DNA from: an uncultured Oscillibacter sp.
Lineage (GTDB): Bacteria > Bacillota > Clostridia > Oscillospirales > Oscillospiraceae
Direction of reading: 5' to 3'
Length of the DNA: 19,977 nucleotides
NCBI GenBank assembly: GCA_900548505.1
Contig: URKI01000040.1
Coordinates: forward strand, 1-19,977
In this document: in pieces, positions 7,542 to 15,262 of the stretch
Layout of the letters: every line of letters begins with the position of its first letter
How positions within the stretch are numbered: the first letter of the stretch is position 1
Program-made: the position numbers and the translations under genes
The notes under the pieces: generated by a model
What the model was told of the DNA's origin: nothing
Seen by the model: the letters and a program-made list of their open reading frames with translations, nothing else
The model's database searches: none

Positions 7542-8420
7542 TCAGAACTCGCCCCGCTGCATCCGCTCTTTCACAGCAAGGCCCGCCGGCGTCACAGCGA
7601 GGCCGCCCAGGGCGGTCTCCCGGAACTCCACCGGCATACGGCGGCCTACCTCGCCCATGCAGTCAATGACCTGATCCACGGGGATGCGGCTCTCCACGCC
7701 GGCCAGCGCCATATCGGCGCAGCTGATGGCGTTGACGGCACCCACCACATTGCGCTTGACGCAGGGCACCTCCACAAGGCCCGCTACCGGGTCGCACACA
7801 AGGCCCATCAGGTTCTTCAGTGCCATGGCAACCGCATGGCCGATCTGGGCGTTGTCTCCGCCGCGGATAGCCGTCAGCGCGCCTGCGGCCATGGCGGAAG
7901 CAGAGCCGATCTCCGCCTGGCAGCCGCCGGCAGCACCGGCGATACAGGCCCGGTACGCGATCACGGCGCCGATGCCGGAAGCCACATACAGTGCCCGCAG
8001 GATGGTCTCCTCATCCGCTGCGCCCTGCTTGTAAAGGGGCACCAGCACTGCCGGGAGCACGCCGCAGGCGCCCGCTGTGGGCGCGGCCACGATCTTGCAC
8101 ATGCAGGCATTGGACTCACCCACGCTCAGTGCCGTTGCGATGACCTCCTGCAGATAGGGACCGCTGAGAGACTCGCTCTCTTTGGCATACTGACGCATAC
8201 GCTCGCCGTCACCGCCCACAAGGCCGCTCACCGAGCGCCGCTGGGGCTGATAATGGTCCACCGAGTCCAGCATGGCCTGCCAGGTGGTGCGCATACGCTC
8301 CATGGACTCTGCGGCAGTGACCTCCCGCTCGTCCATATCCGTATCCAGCACTACCTGCCAAAACTCCTTGTCGCTGCTGCTGGCACGGTCAAAGATCTCC
8401 TGCATTGATTCCAGCGCCAT
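7542..8420 (-). CDS. sdaAA: L-serine dehydratase, iron-sulfur dependent, alpha subunit
   Basis: Catalytic subunit of the oxygen-sensitive [4Fe-4S] enzyme that turns L-serine into pyruvate and ammonia in the cytoplasm. It has 292 residues, the normal size for a separate alpha chain. Three cysteines fit the known cluster ligands by motif and spacing: Cys167 (GGCQAEIGSA), Cys209 (GLVCDPVAG) and Cys220 (VEVPC), spaced 42 and 11 apart. The PTAGACG segment near 115-120 is also characteristic. The ATG at 8420 is chosen because AGGAGG sits nine bases upstream. Only one base separates it from the sdaAB stop codon, so translation is probably coupled. Upstream in-frame ATGs (8429, 8441) lie within or before that ribosome-binding site. 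Confidence 0.95.
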   Translation of the reverse strand: MALESMQEIFDRASSSDKEFWQVVLDTDMDEREVTAAESMERMRTTWQAMLDSVDHYQPQRRSVSGLVGGDGERMRQYAKESESLSGPYLQEVIATALSVGESNACMCKIVAAPTAGACGVLPAVLVPLYKQGAADEETILRALYVASGIGAVIAYRACIAGAAGGCQAEIGSASAMAAGALTAIRGGDNAQIGHAVAMALKNLMGLVCDPVAGLVEVPCVKRNVVGAVNAISCADMALAGVESRIPVDQVIDCMGEVGRRMPVEFRETALGGLAVTPAGLAVKERMQRGEF

Positions 8421-8421
8421 A

Positions 8422-9090
8422 TCACGCATCCTCCTTTTCATAGTACGTCACATCGTGGACGGCGTAAAGCGAACGGATGCGCTTCACCATGCTGGGTTCC
8501 AGCTTCTGGTCCATCTCAATGATCGTCAGCACATCGCCGCCCTTGCGGGAACGGCAAAGGCTCATGTTGGCGATATTCACGCCGCCCACCGCCAGCTCGT
8601 TGGTGATGCGGGACAACTCCCCCGCCACGTCCTGATGGTGCACCACCAGAGTATTGTAGGCGCCGGTGAAATTCACGTCCACGCCGTTGATCTTGTCCAC
8701 CCGGATGCGTCCGCCGCCGATGGATACGCCCTGAACCGTCAGCTTCTTCCCGTCGGCATCCTCCACAGTCAGAATCGCCGTATTGGGGTGGGCATCCCGC
8801 AGCTGAACGGGATGGATATGGAACTCCAGTCCCCGCTCCTCAGCGATCTCAAAGCTCTGGGGGATCTCCAGATCATCGGGCCGCATGCCCAGAAGCCCTG
8901 CCACCAGTGCCTTGTCCGTGCCGTGTCCTTGTCCCGTCTCCGCAAAGGAGCCGTGCAGCGCGATGTCCGCCTTGACGGGCTGGCCGCCCAGCAGCGCACG
9001 CGCCATGTTCCCGATCCGTACCGCTCCCGCCGTATGGGAGCTGGAAGGCCCGACCATCACAGGCCCCAGAATATCAAAAATATCCAGCAT
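8422..9090 (-). CDS. sdaAB: L-serine dehydratase, iron-sulfur dependent, beta subunit
   Basis: Partner of the alpha subunit in serine deamination; 222 residues, normal for a separate beta chain. The N-terminal part has the conserved VGPSSSHTAGAVRIG (13-27). The C-terminal ACT domain starts near residue 147 (LVVHHQDVAGELSRITNELA), the usual site of amino-acid binding in this subunit type. The ATG at 9090 is preferred over an in-frame ATG at 9159: AAAGGA lies nine bases upstream, the protein then begins MLDIFDILGP as in the family, and the promoter covers the region around 9150. It is the first gene of a two-gene operon; the stop codon is one base before the sdaAA start. Confidence 0.95.
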   Translation of the reverse strand: MLDIFDILGPVMVGPSSSHTAGAVRIGNMARALLGGQPVKADIALHGSFAETGQGHGTDKALVAGLLGMRPDDLEIPQSFEIAEERGLEFHIHPVQLRDAHPNTAILTVEDADGKKLTVQGVSIGGGRIRVDKINGVDVNFTGAYNTLVVHHQDVAGELSRITNELAVGGVNIANMSLCRSRKGGDVLTIIEMDQKLEPSMVKRIRSLYAVHDVTYYEKEDA

Positions 9091-9147
9091 CTTCTCAGAT
9101 CCTTTCCTCGCCTGTCCGCTCACGGCAGACATTTCAGCTATAATTAG

Positions 9148-9176
9148 ACCATACCACACCTGCCGCGATTTCGCAA
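9148..9176 (-). promoter_or_regulatory. Promoter of sdaAB-sdaAA
   Basis: Minus-strand TTGCGA at 9176-9171, a 17-base spacer and TATGGT at 9153-9148, giving a leader of about 50 bases before the ATG at 9090. Confidence 0.55.
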
Positions 9177-9244
9177 GGCGTTTGTCGGCAAACTAACCAA
9201 AAAAAGGCAAAAATCCGCCTCACGCATGTGCGTTTACTCCAAGG

Positions 9245-9284
9245 ACAAACAAACGCCTCCGGCACACAATCTGCCGGAGGCGTT
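9245..9284 (-). terminator. Terminator of scfB
   Basis: AACGCCTCCGGCA (9252-9264) and TGCCGGAGGCGTT (9272-9284) form a perfect 13-bp stem with a seven-base loop. On the minus strand the stem is followed by TGTTTGTCC, a moderate U-tract. It lies 13 bases after the scfB stop codon. Confidence 0.8.
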
Positions 9285-9296
9285 CGTGATACCAGG

Positions 9297-10688
9297 TTAC
9301 ACGGAATGGGCAGGCTCAATGCCGGCGTTGGCGATCTCCATCATGATGGCGCACTCCATCCGCTTGCGGAACAGATCGCAGCCGTACTCATAGACGCCCT
9401 TGATGCTGCCGGTAGCGTGGTAGGCATTGGCCGCGCAGCCGCCGGAGCAGTACATCCGCGCCCAGCAGTCCTTGCAGCCGGGACGGGCATAGGCGTTGCA
9501 AAGCTTGAACTCATCCCGCAGAGCCGTGTTGGTGACGCCGTGCCACACATCGCCCATGGAGTACTTGGGATCACCCACGAACTGGTGGCAGGGGAACAGC
9601 TCGCCCCAAGGCGTCACAGCCAGATACTCCGTGCCGCTGCCGCAGCCGGAGATACGCTTATACACGCAGGGGCCGCCCTTGAGATCGATCATATAGTGGT
9701 AGAAGGTGAAGCCATTGCCCGCCTTCTTCCGGCGGATCATCTCCTTGGCCAGCAACTCGTACTGCTCGAAGAGCACGCTCTTGTCCTCTTCTGTCAGGGC
9801 GTACGGCTCGTCCGGCGCGCAGACCACCGGCTCCATGGAAAGCTCCGTGAATCCAAGATCCGCCATGTGCAGCAGATCCTTGGTAAACTCCACGTTGTCG
9901 TGGGTAAAGGTGCCGCGGACATAGTAGCCCTTGCCGCCCCGGCTCTCCACCAGCTTCTGGAACTTGGGCACGATGATGTCATAGCTGCCCTTGCCGCTGG
10001 GGGTCTTGCGCAGACGATCATGGATCTCCTTGCGGCCGTCCAGGCTCAGCACCACGTTGTGCATCTCCCGGTTGGCAAAGTCGATCACGTCGTCGTCGAT
10101 GAGCATGCCGTTGGTGGTCAGAGTGAAGCGGAAGTTCTTGTTGTGGATCTTCTCCTGCTCGCGGCCGTAAGCCACCAGCTGCTTCACCACGTCCCAGTTC
10201 ATGAGGGGCTCGCCGCCGAAGAAGTCCACCTCCAGGTTCCGGCGGGAACCGGAGGAGGCAATGAGGAAGTCCAGCGCCTGCTTGCCCACCTCGAAGCTCA
10301 TGAGCGCCCGCTCGCCCTGGTACTTGCCCTGGCTTGCAAAGCAGTAGTCACAGGTGAGGTTGCAGGTGTGGGCCACATGGAGGCACAGGGCCTTGATGAC
10401 GGTGTTGCGCTTTTTAAAGTCGAATGCCAGATGCTCATACTGGTCGGGCGCAAAGAGCTTGCCCTTGGCCTTGAGCTCCTCCACGCTTTCGATGACCTCC
10501 CGGATCTCCTGCTCCGTGATCTCCGGCCGGTCGGCGTACTTTTCCAGCATGGCGGCAACGATCTCGTCCGCCGTGTGGTCCTCATACAGACCGATCACGT
10601 CATAGGCCAGATCGTCCACCACATGGACGGAGCCGCTGTATATATCCAGGACAATATTGTACCCATTCAGTTGGTAACGATGGATCAT
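9297..10688 (-). CDS. scfB: Radical SAM/SPASM maturase of the SCIFF peptide
   Basis: Iron-sulfur enzyme that uses S-adenosylmethionine radicals to install cysteine-derived thioether bridges in the partner peptide ScfA (SCIFF maturase family). It has 463 residues. Residues 1 to about 85 form a RiPP-recognition-like N-terminal region. The radical SAM core carries Cys109, Cys113 and Cys116 (CNLTCDYC), with FFGGEP at 156-161. The C-terminal SPASM region is cysteine-rich (341, 349, 367, 397, 405, 408, 414, 418, 437, 446), enough for two further [4Fe-4S] clusters. The cognate peptide gene lies 103 bases upstream, which makes the assignment secure. The ATG at 10688 has only a weak purine-rich site upstream (GAGTGAG), so maturase translation may be modest. 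The start MIHRYQLNGYNIVLDI fits the family. Confidence 0.95.
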   Translation of the reverse strand: MIHRYQLNGYNIVLDIYSGSVHVVDDLAYDVIGLYEDHTADEIVAAMLEKYADRPEITEQEIREVIESVEELKAKGKLFAPDQYEHLAFDFKKRNTVIKALCLHVAHTCNLTCDYCFASQGKYQGERALMSFEVGKQALDFLIASSGSRRNLEVDFFGGEPLMNWDVVKQLVAYGREQEKIHNKNFRFTLTTNGMLIDDDVIDFANREMHNVVLSLDGRKEIHDRLRKTPSGKGSYDIIVPKFQKLVESRGGKGYYVRGTFTHDNVEFTKDLLHMADLGFTELSMEPVVCAPDEPYALTEEDKSVLFEQYELLAKEMIRRKKAGNGFTFYHYMIDLKGGPCVYKRISGCGSGTEYLAVTPWGELFPCHQFVGDPKYSMGDVWHGVTNTALRDEFKLCNAYARPGCKDCWARMYCSGGCAANAYHATGSIKGVYEYGCDLFRKRMECAIMMEIANAGIEPAHSV

Positions 10689-10732
10689 GTTCTCACTCTT
10701 TCTATGTACGATGTAATCATCTGTGAAATCTC

Positions 10733-10780
10733 AAAAAAATCGCCACTCGGCCTGCTGAGCAGCCGGGCAGCGACTTTTTT
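10733..10780 (-). terminator. Attenuator-like terminator between scfA and scfB
   Basis: On the minus strand an AAAAAA run and TCGC pair with GCGA and TTTTTTT around an imperfect inner stem (CCGGCTGC with GCAGGCCG). This is a rho-independent terminator shape starting about a dozen bases after the scfA stop. scfB has no clear promoter of its own, so partial read-through would make the small precursor more abundant than its enzyme (inference). Confidence 0.75.
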
Positions 10781-10791
10781 GTCCATGCAGC

Positions 10792-10944
10792 TTACGCTTC
10801 CTCGCCGCACTTCTCGCACTGCTGGTTGGCAACACCGCAAGAAGTCTTGCAAGCGGACTGGCAGGAAGTCTGGCACTCGCCGCAGCCGCCGTCGCGGACG
10901 CTGCCGGCCAGGTCACGGGTCTCCAGAGTCTGGATGTGATTCAT
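10792..10944 (-). CDS. scfA: SCIFF ranthipeptide precursor ScfA
   Basis: Fifty-residue ribosomally made precursor peptide. Its start MNHIQTLETRDLAGSV is the conserved SCIFF leader, and the core holds closely spaced cysteines: Cys21, 24, 28, 32, 36 and 43, in the typical GGCGECQTSCQSACKTSC arrangement. In this family a radical SAM enzyme joins cysteine sulfurs to nearby threonines or other residues. A seventh cysteine, Cys46, lies in the tail EKCGEEA, beyond where the SCIFF peptides I recall end. AAGGGAGG lies eight bases before the ATG at 10944. The gene has its own promoter and a leader hairpin, and is followed by a terminator-like hairpin and scfB. The mature function is not established in this organism; family members have been linked to cell-cell signalling in clostridia. 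Confidence 0.95.
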   Translation of the reverse strand: MNHIQTLETRDLAGSVRDGGCGECQTSCQSACKTSCGVANQQCEKCGEEA

Positions 10945-10974
10945 ACTACAAGCCTCCCTTGTCACAGATGTGGC

Positions 10975-10994
10975 GCGGGCGAAGGGCCGCCCGC
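10975..10994 (-). other. Hairpin in the scfA mRNA leader
   Basis: GCGGGCG and CGCCCGC (seven pairs, six-base loop) lie near the 5' end of the predicted scfA transcript and about 20 bases before its ribosome-binding site. There is no U-tract, so it is not a terminator. A 5' stabilising or protein-binding hairpin is possible. Confidence 0.5.
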
Positions 10995-11002
10995 TCTCAT
11001 CT

Positions 11003-11032
11003 ATTAGACCATAAAACCATAGGGTTTGTCAA
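11003..11032 (-). promoter_or_regulatory. Promoter of scfA
   Basis: Minus-strand perfect TTGACA at 11032-11027, an 18-base spacer and TCTAAT at 11008-11003. The -35 begins immediately after the TAG stop codon of the decarboxylase gene. It gives a leader of about 50 bases. Confidence 0.7.
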
Positions 11033-12460
11033 CTAGCCCTCCGTGTTTTTCACCGCCCACAGCGTCCGGGGCGGGCAGCTCCGCTCGGCGTGGAGGGCGA
11101 CCCCCCGCTCCGCCATGGCCCGCAGTGCCTCCAGGACCTGCGCCGTGATCTCCTCGCCCGGCGCCAGAAGCGGGATGCCCGGCGGGTAGGCCCACACCAT
11201 CTCACCGCAGACCCTCCCGACCGTCTGCTCCGCCGGGAGAAGACCGCACTCTGCCGCCCGGGCAGCGAAGATGGACATTCTTGGCCGGGGCAGCGGGCAC
11301 TGGGGTACGGAATGTCGTTCCGGCTCCGCGCGGAGGGTGCCGTCGATCTCCAGCAGTGCGTCCGCCAGCCGGCCCAGCGTCTGGGGCGTGTCGCACAGGC
11401 TGGTCATGGCCAGGGCATAGTCCGCCTGGGCCATTTCCAGCTCAATATGGAACCTTTGCCGCAGCAGGTCCATCAGTTCCGGGCCGGTCAGGTCGGTGCC
11501 GCGGGTGCTGATGACGATCTTGCCCGGGTCAAAGGCGAAAAAGTCCTGGTGACTGGCCGCCGTATCTCCGCCGTGGCACAAAAGCCGCAGATGCCGCAGC
11601 ACTGCCGTCCGGCGGTCGAACGCCTCCAGGTTTTTTCGGTATGCCTCCCACAGCGCCGCTCCCTGCTCTTCCAGCAGGGCATAGCAGTGGTCCAGGGACC
11701 CCATCAGGAGATAGGACGGGCTGCTGGTCTCGAAAATAGACAGCTGCCGGGCAAACTCCTCCGCCGGCACCAGATCGGAGTTCCAGTGAGCCAGCGCCGT
11801 CTGGGTGAGGCTTGGCAGCGTCTTGTGGGCGCTCTGGATCACCAGATCCGCCCCCGCCGCCACAGCCCCGGCAGGCAACCAGGGCGCAAGACCCAGGTGC
11901 GCGCCGTGGGCCTCGTCCACCAGCACCGGCACCCCCGCCTGGTGGGCCAGCGCCGTAATGGCCGCCACATCGCTGACCACGCCCTCATAGGTGGGGCTGG
12001 TGACGATCACCAGCTTTGCCTCCGGGTGGGCCTCCAGCGCCGCCGCTACTGTCTCCGGCCGCAGGCTCCCCGACACGCCGAACCCATCGTCCACGGGCAC
12101 CGGCAGATAGACCGGCTTCAAATCCCGCAGCTCCAGGGCGTGATAAACAGACTTATGGCACCCCCGGGGCAGCAGCACCGTGTCCCCCGGCCGGGCAGCC
12201 GCGCAGATTCCAGCAAGGATGCCGCAGGTACTGCCGCCCACCAGGAAAAAGGCCCGTTTTGAGCCGTACAGCCGGGCCGCCCGGTCCATGCCGTCTTTCA
12301 GAACGCCCTGCGCATCGTGGAGATTATCAAAGCCGTCGATCTCCGTAATGTCCAGTTGCCAGGGCAGTCCTCCACCCATGTCCCGGCGCTTATGGCCGGG
12401 CATGTGCATGGGGCACGCATCTGTGGCGGCGTAATGTTCCAGTTTTTCCAACAGCTCCAT
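11033..12460 (-). CDS. Orn/Lys/Arg-type PLP decarboxylase (aspartate aminotransferase fold)
   Basis: Pyridoxal-phosphate enzyme of the short Firmicutes branch of the Orn/Lys/Arg decarboxylases (SpeA/YaaO-like), lacking the N-terminal wing domain of the E. coli enzymes; 475 residues. Seen features: MPGHKRRDMGGG (20-31), the FFLVGGSTCG cofactor-phosphate region (71-80), DEAHGAHLG with Asp182 and His185, and Lys213 in SAHKTLPSLTQTA as the Schiff-base lysine. It would make a polyamine or diamine (agmatine, cadaverine or putrescine); the substrate cannot be read from sequence. The ATG at 12460 has AGGAG nine bases upstream, overlapping the end of the DUF4317 gene, so the two are probably one operon. 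No terminator is seen before the scfA promoter, so read-through into scfA is possible. Confidence 0.9.
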   Translation of the reverse strand: MELLEKLEHYAATDACPMHMPGHKRRDMGGGLPWQLDITEIDGFDNLHDAQGVLKDGMDRAARLYGSKRAFFLVGGSTCGILAGICAAARPGDTVLLPRGCHKSVYHALELRDLKPVYLPVPVDDGFGVSGSLRPETVAAALEAHPEAKLVIVTSPTYEGVVSDVAAITALAHQAGVPVLVDEAHGAHLGLAPWLPAGAVAAGADLVIQSAHKTLPSLTQTALAHWNSDLVPAEEFARQLSIFETSSPSYLLMGSLDHCYALLEEQGAALWEAYRKNLEAFDRRTAVLRHLRLLCHGGDTAASHQDFFAFDPGKIVISTRGTDLTGPELMDLLRQRFHIELEMAQADYALAMTSLCDTPQTLGRLADALLEIDGTLRAEPERHSVPQCPLPRPRMSIFAARAAECGLLPAEQTVGRVCGEMVWAYPPGIPLLAPGEEITAQVLEALRAMAERGVALHAERSCPPRTLWAVKNTEG

Positions 12461-12473
12461 GGATATGTACTCC

Positions 12474-13604
12474 TCAGCGGATGCAGATGGGCACACCGTT
12501 GACCTCCACGCTTTCCTCGGCACGGATGAGGATGTAACGGGCACCGTCGATGATGCGGGTCTCCACCAGGTCTCCCCGCTCCGGGTTCACCTGGATGCGC
12601 ACATCCGGCGTTTTCAGCTCCGTCTGTCCGACAGAGACGATGTTGCGGGGGCTCAGTTCCGCCTCCTCGCCGAACTGGCGGTCAAACTCCCGGGAAAACT
12701 CCTCCACCCGCTCCTGGGGAACCCCCTGATCCTGCAGCACCCGCTCCACGGTGGACTTGGAAACCGTCAGGGGCGCCTCATCCTTATTTTCCTTGTTGGC
12801 CTGCACCATGCCGCACAGCTGGTCATGCACCGCCTGCACCACCTGATAGTCGCACGCATCCTCCAGAGCACCCGCCAGAACGGACTGGAACGTCTCTTTC
12901 TGGGTATCCGCCGCCATGGGCGCGGTCTGGCGGAACAGGGCCTCCACCAGCTCCGGGTGGATCTCGGCGCTGTTTTTCGTATAGTACAGTGCCCCATAGA
13001 GATTCGTGGCCCGATCATCAAAGGCCGGGAACAGGAAGCCCGCCTCCGGCGGCGCCACCACCCAGTCCGCCGGGACGGCACAGAAGCGGTTTTCATTGAC
13101 ATAAAAGCTCAGCGCGTCCTTGGTGAGCTTCACCGGGCAGATGCTGCAAAGCACATAAGTAAACACCTGGTCGGAGGCATCCTCCTGCCGCATGCCGTCG
13201 CCGCCCCGATAGGGCACATCGTACGCGTCACAGGCCAGCAGGATCAGGTAGTTTCCTTCCACAGGCCCGCTCTGGATGATCTTATCAAACAGCGCACGGA
13301 CCGCGCCAGTGTCCTCCAGCCGGGAGTCCCGCAGGGCCATGAGCAGATGGTGCTCCTCCCCCTCCGCTACCTGGTGGGTATCAAACTCAATGTCCAGCAG
13401 ATTCTTCTGGGGCGTTCCCGACAATGTCTTGCGCAGCACCGTCAGGATCTTCTCCGCCTCCTCCTGCCGGGAAAGGGTCAGCGACTGGTCAAATTCCGAG
13501 ATGATCTCCCGGTTTTCATTGACATAGCACCCACGCACATGGGAGATGTTGCTCTTATCCGCCTTGAAGCGGCGCCGCAGCTCCGCGATCTCTTTTTCCG
13601 TCAT
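12474..13604 (-). CDS. DUF4317 family protein of unknown function
   Basis: A 376-residue soluble protein recognised from its N-terminus (MTEKEIAELRRRFKADKSNI, followed by RGCYVNENREII) as the DUF4317 family common in Clostridia. No signal peptide, membrane segment or catalytic motif stands out, and the family function is unknown to me. The ATG at 13604 is chosen because GAGG lies just upstream; a GTG in frame at 13616 has no such site. The stop codon lies 13 bases before the decarboxylase start and within its ribosome-binding region, implying co-transcription and possibly translational coupling. A predicted promoter with a perfect TATAAT lies about 100 bases upstream. Confidence 0.85.
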   Translation of the reverse strand: MTEKEIAELRRRFKADKSNISHVRGCYVNENREIISEFDQSLTLSRQEEAEKILTVLRKTLSGTPQKNLLDIEFDTHQVAEGEEHHLLMALRDSRLEDTGAVRALFDKIIQSGPVEGNYLILLACDAYDVPYRGGDGMRQEDASDQVFTYVLCSICPVKLTKDALSFYVNENRFCAVPADWVVAPPEAGFLFPAFDDRATNLYGALYYTKNSAEIHPELVEALFRQTAPMAADTQKETFQSVLAGALEDACDYQVVQAVHDQLCGMVQANKENKDEAPLTVSKSTVERVLQDQGVPQERVEEFSREFDRQFGEEAELSPRNIVSVGQTELKTPDVRIQVNPERGDLVETRIIDGARYILIRAEESVEVNGVPICIR

Positions 13605-13666
13605 GCCGTACCTCACTTTTCTCGTCCAGCGGCGCCGCAGCTCCGCACTTTTCTCCGTCCGCTCAG

Positions 13667-13684
13667 CCCCGGAAGTGTCCGGGG
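13667..13684 (-). other. Hairpin in the DUF4317 mRNA leader
   Basis: CCCCGGA and TCCGGGG form a perfect seven-bp stem with an AGTG loop, near the 5' end of the predicted transcript. No U-tract follows on either strand, so it is not a standard terminator. Confidence 0.5.
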
Positions 13685-13699
13685 CAAAGCTGCCGGGAT

Positions 13700-13728
13700 A
13701 TTATAGCACACGGCACTGTCCCTTTCCA
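13700..13728 (-). promoter_or_regulatory. Promoter of the DUF4317-decarboxylase operon
   Basis: Minus-strand TATAAT at 13705-13700, preceded at 17 bases by TGGAAA (13728-13723), a weak -35. The start would be near 13693, giving a leader of about 90 bases. Confidence 0.55.
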
Positions 13729-13775
13729 GCGGTTTCTGTCCTGCGCCGCAAAGGGATTTTTTTTGACGAAGCCTC

Positions 13776-13803
13776 TTGCATTGTGTTTCTTTTTTGTTAA
13801 GAT
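13776..13803 (+). promoter_or_regulatory. Possible promoter of the MATE exporter gene
   Basis: TTGCAT at 13776-13781, a 16-base T-rich spacer and TAAGAT at 13798-13803. A competing TTGACG at 13763 has no good -10 at the normal distance. Confidence 0.4.
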
Positions 13804-13853
13804 ATTCAGGATTGGAAATCTGTCCCACGACCCACAGGAAGGAGCCCTCCCCA

Positions 13854-15254
13854 ATGACCATGCAGCAAATGAGCGCCGCCATGCGCTCCGGCGCATCCAT
13901 TTCCCGCAAAAACCAGATCCGTCTGGTCACCGCACTGTCTCTGCCCGCTATTTTGGAGCAGCTGGTGGCGACCTTGATGAGCTATATCGACACCACCATG
14001 GTGGGCACTCTGGGCTATGAAGCCACTGCCGCCATCGGCGTAGTGGCCAGTACGGTATGGCTGTTCAACGGCATCGTCAATGCGGCAGCCGTCGGCTTTT
14101 CCGTGCAGGTGGCGCAGTATCTGGGCGCCGGACGGGACCGGGACAGCCGGGGCGTTTTGTGCCAGGCCATCCTGTTCAACGGCTTGTTCGGGCTGCTGCT
14201 TGCCGTGATCGCAGTCATTCTGGGGCAGTTCCTCCCCACTATGCTGGGCGCTGATCCGTCCGTCCGGGCCGACGCAGGAGCCTACTTCTGCATCGTAGGC
14301 GCGTTCCTCCCCTTTACGCTGGCCTCCGCCCTCTATTCCAGCATCCTGCGGTGCAGCGGCAGCGTCCGCCTGCCCAGCTTTTTGAACGTGGGCATGTGCG
14401 CGCTGGATGTCTTTTTCAATTTCTTTTTGATCTACCCCACCCGGCAGATCGGCCGCTTCACGGTCTGGGGCGCAGGTCTGGGCGTGCGGGGCGCAGCGTT
14501 GGGGACCGGCCTTGCCATGGCCTGCATCGGCCTTTTGATGCTCTTCCTCCTGGTCCGCCGCAAAGGCCCTCTGCAGCTGCGGGGCGACGCCGCCTGGAGC
14601 TTCAACGGTGTCTGCCTGCGCAACGCCTACCGCCTGGCTACCCCGGCGGCACTGGAGCGCATCACGCTGAGCCTTGCCCAGATCGTGCTGACCTCCGTGG
14701 TCACCTCCATGGGCGCTGTTGCCGTGGCCGCCAACTATGTGGCCGTTCAGGCTGAAAGCATCTGCTACCTGCCCGCCTTCGGCGTGGCGGCAGCCGCCAC
14801 CGCCCTGGTGGGCCAGAGCATCGGCGCCGGCCGGCCGGACATGGCCCGCCAGTTCGCCAATCTCACTACCATCCTGGGCTTTTGCCTGGTGACCGTCACC
14901 GGCTCTGTCTTGTTTTTCGGCGCGCCGCTCCTGGCCGGGACGCTGACACCGGAGCCGGAGGTCATCGCCCTGAGCAGCCGGGTGCTGCGGGTGGTGGCAT
15001 TTTCCGAGCCTCTCTTCGCCGTGAGCATCGTGGTCATCGGCGCGCTCCGTGGTGCCGGAGACAGCCGCGGTCCCTTCCTTTTGAACCTTTGCAGCATGTG
15101 GGGTGTGCGGGTGGTCACCATTCTCCTCTTCACCCGCTCCTACGGTCTCATGGGCGTCTGGGGCACCATGACCGCAGAGCTGGTGTTCCGCGGGATCATC
15201 TTCCTGATCCGCCTGCTCCGTGGCAAATGGGTCAACGCGACAGCGCTTTCATGA
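13854..15254 (+). CDS. MATE-family multidrug/toxin efflux transporter
   Basis: Cation-coupled exporter of the multidrug and toxic compound extrusion family in the cytoplasmic membrane; 466 residues, about 12 membrane segments in two similar halves. Typical sequence includes LSLPAILEQLVATLMSYIDT then TMVGTLG near the N-terminus, QAESICYLPAFGVAAAATAL then VGQSIGAG in the second half, and GALRGAGDSR near the end. The ATG at 13854 has AGGAAGGAG nine bases upstream; the open frame extends to 13776 but without a ribosome-binding site. The substrate is unknown and no regulator is adjacent. It is a single-gene unit ending at a strong hairpin terminator. Whether it exports anything made by nearby genes cannot be told. 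Confidence 0.93.
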   Translation: MTMQQMSAAMRSGASISRKNQIRLVTALSLPAILEQLVATLMSYIDTTMVGTLGYEATAAIGVVASTVWLFNGIVNAAAVGFSVQVAQYLGAGRDRDSRGVLCQAILFNGLFGLLLAVIAVILGQFLPTMLGADPSVRADAGAYFCIVGAFLPFTLASALYSSILRCSGSVRLPSFLNVGMCALDVFFNFFLIYPTRQIGRFTVWGAGLGVRGAALGTGLAMACIGLLMLFLLVRRKGPLQLRGDAAWSFNGVCLRNAYRLATPAALERITLSLAQIVLTSVVTSMGAVAVAANYVAVQAESICYLPAFGVAAAATALVGQSIGAGRPDMARQFANLTTILGFCLVTVTGSVLFFGAPLLAGTLTPEPEVIALSSRVLRVVAFSEPLFAVSIVVIGALRGAGDSRGPFLLNLCSMWGVRVVTILLFTRSYGLMGVWGTMTAELVFRGIIFLIRLLRGKWVNATALS

Positions 15255-15262
15255 ATATAGCA

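Noticed and set aside
8421..8441. Earlier sdaAA starts at 8441 or 8429
   Set aside because: Both lie ahead of or next to the AGGAGG at about 8430, which is correctly placed only for the ATG at 8420.
9228..11036. 602-codon open frame on the plus strand opposite scfB and scfA
   Set aside because: It is antisense to scfB and scfA, of low-complexity composition, and without any recognisable domain; it is a by-product of codon use in the real genes.
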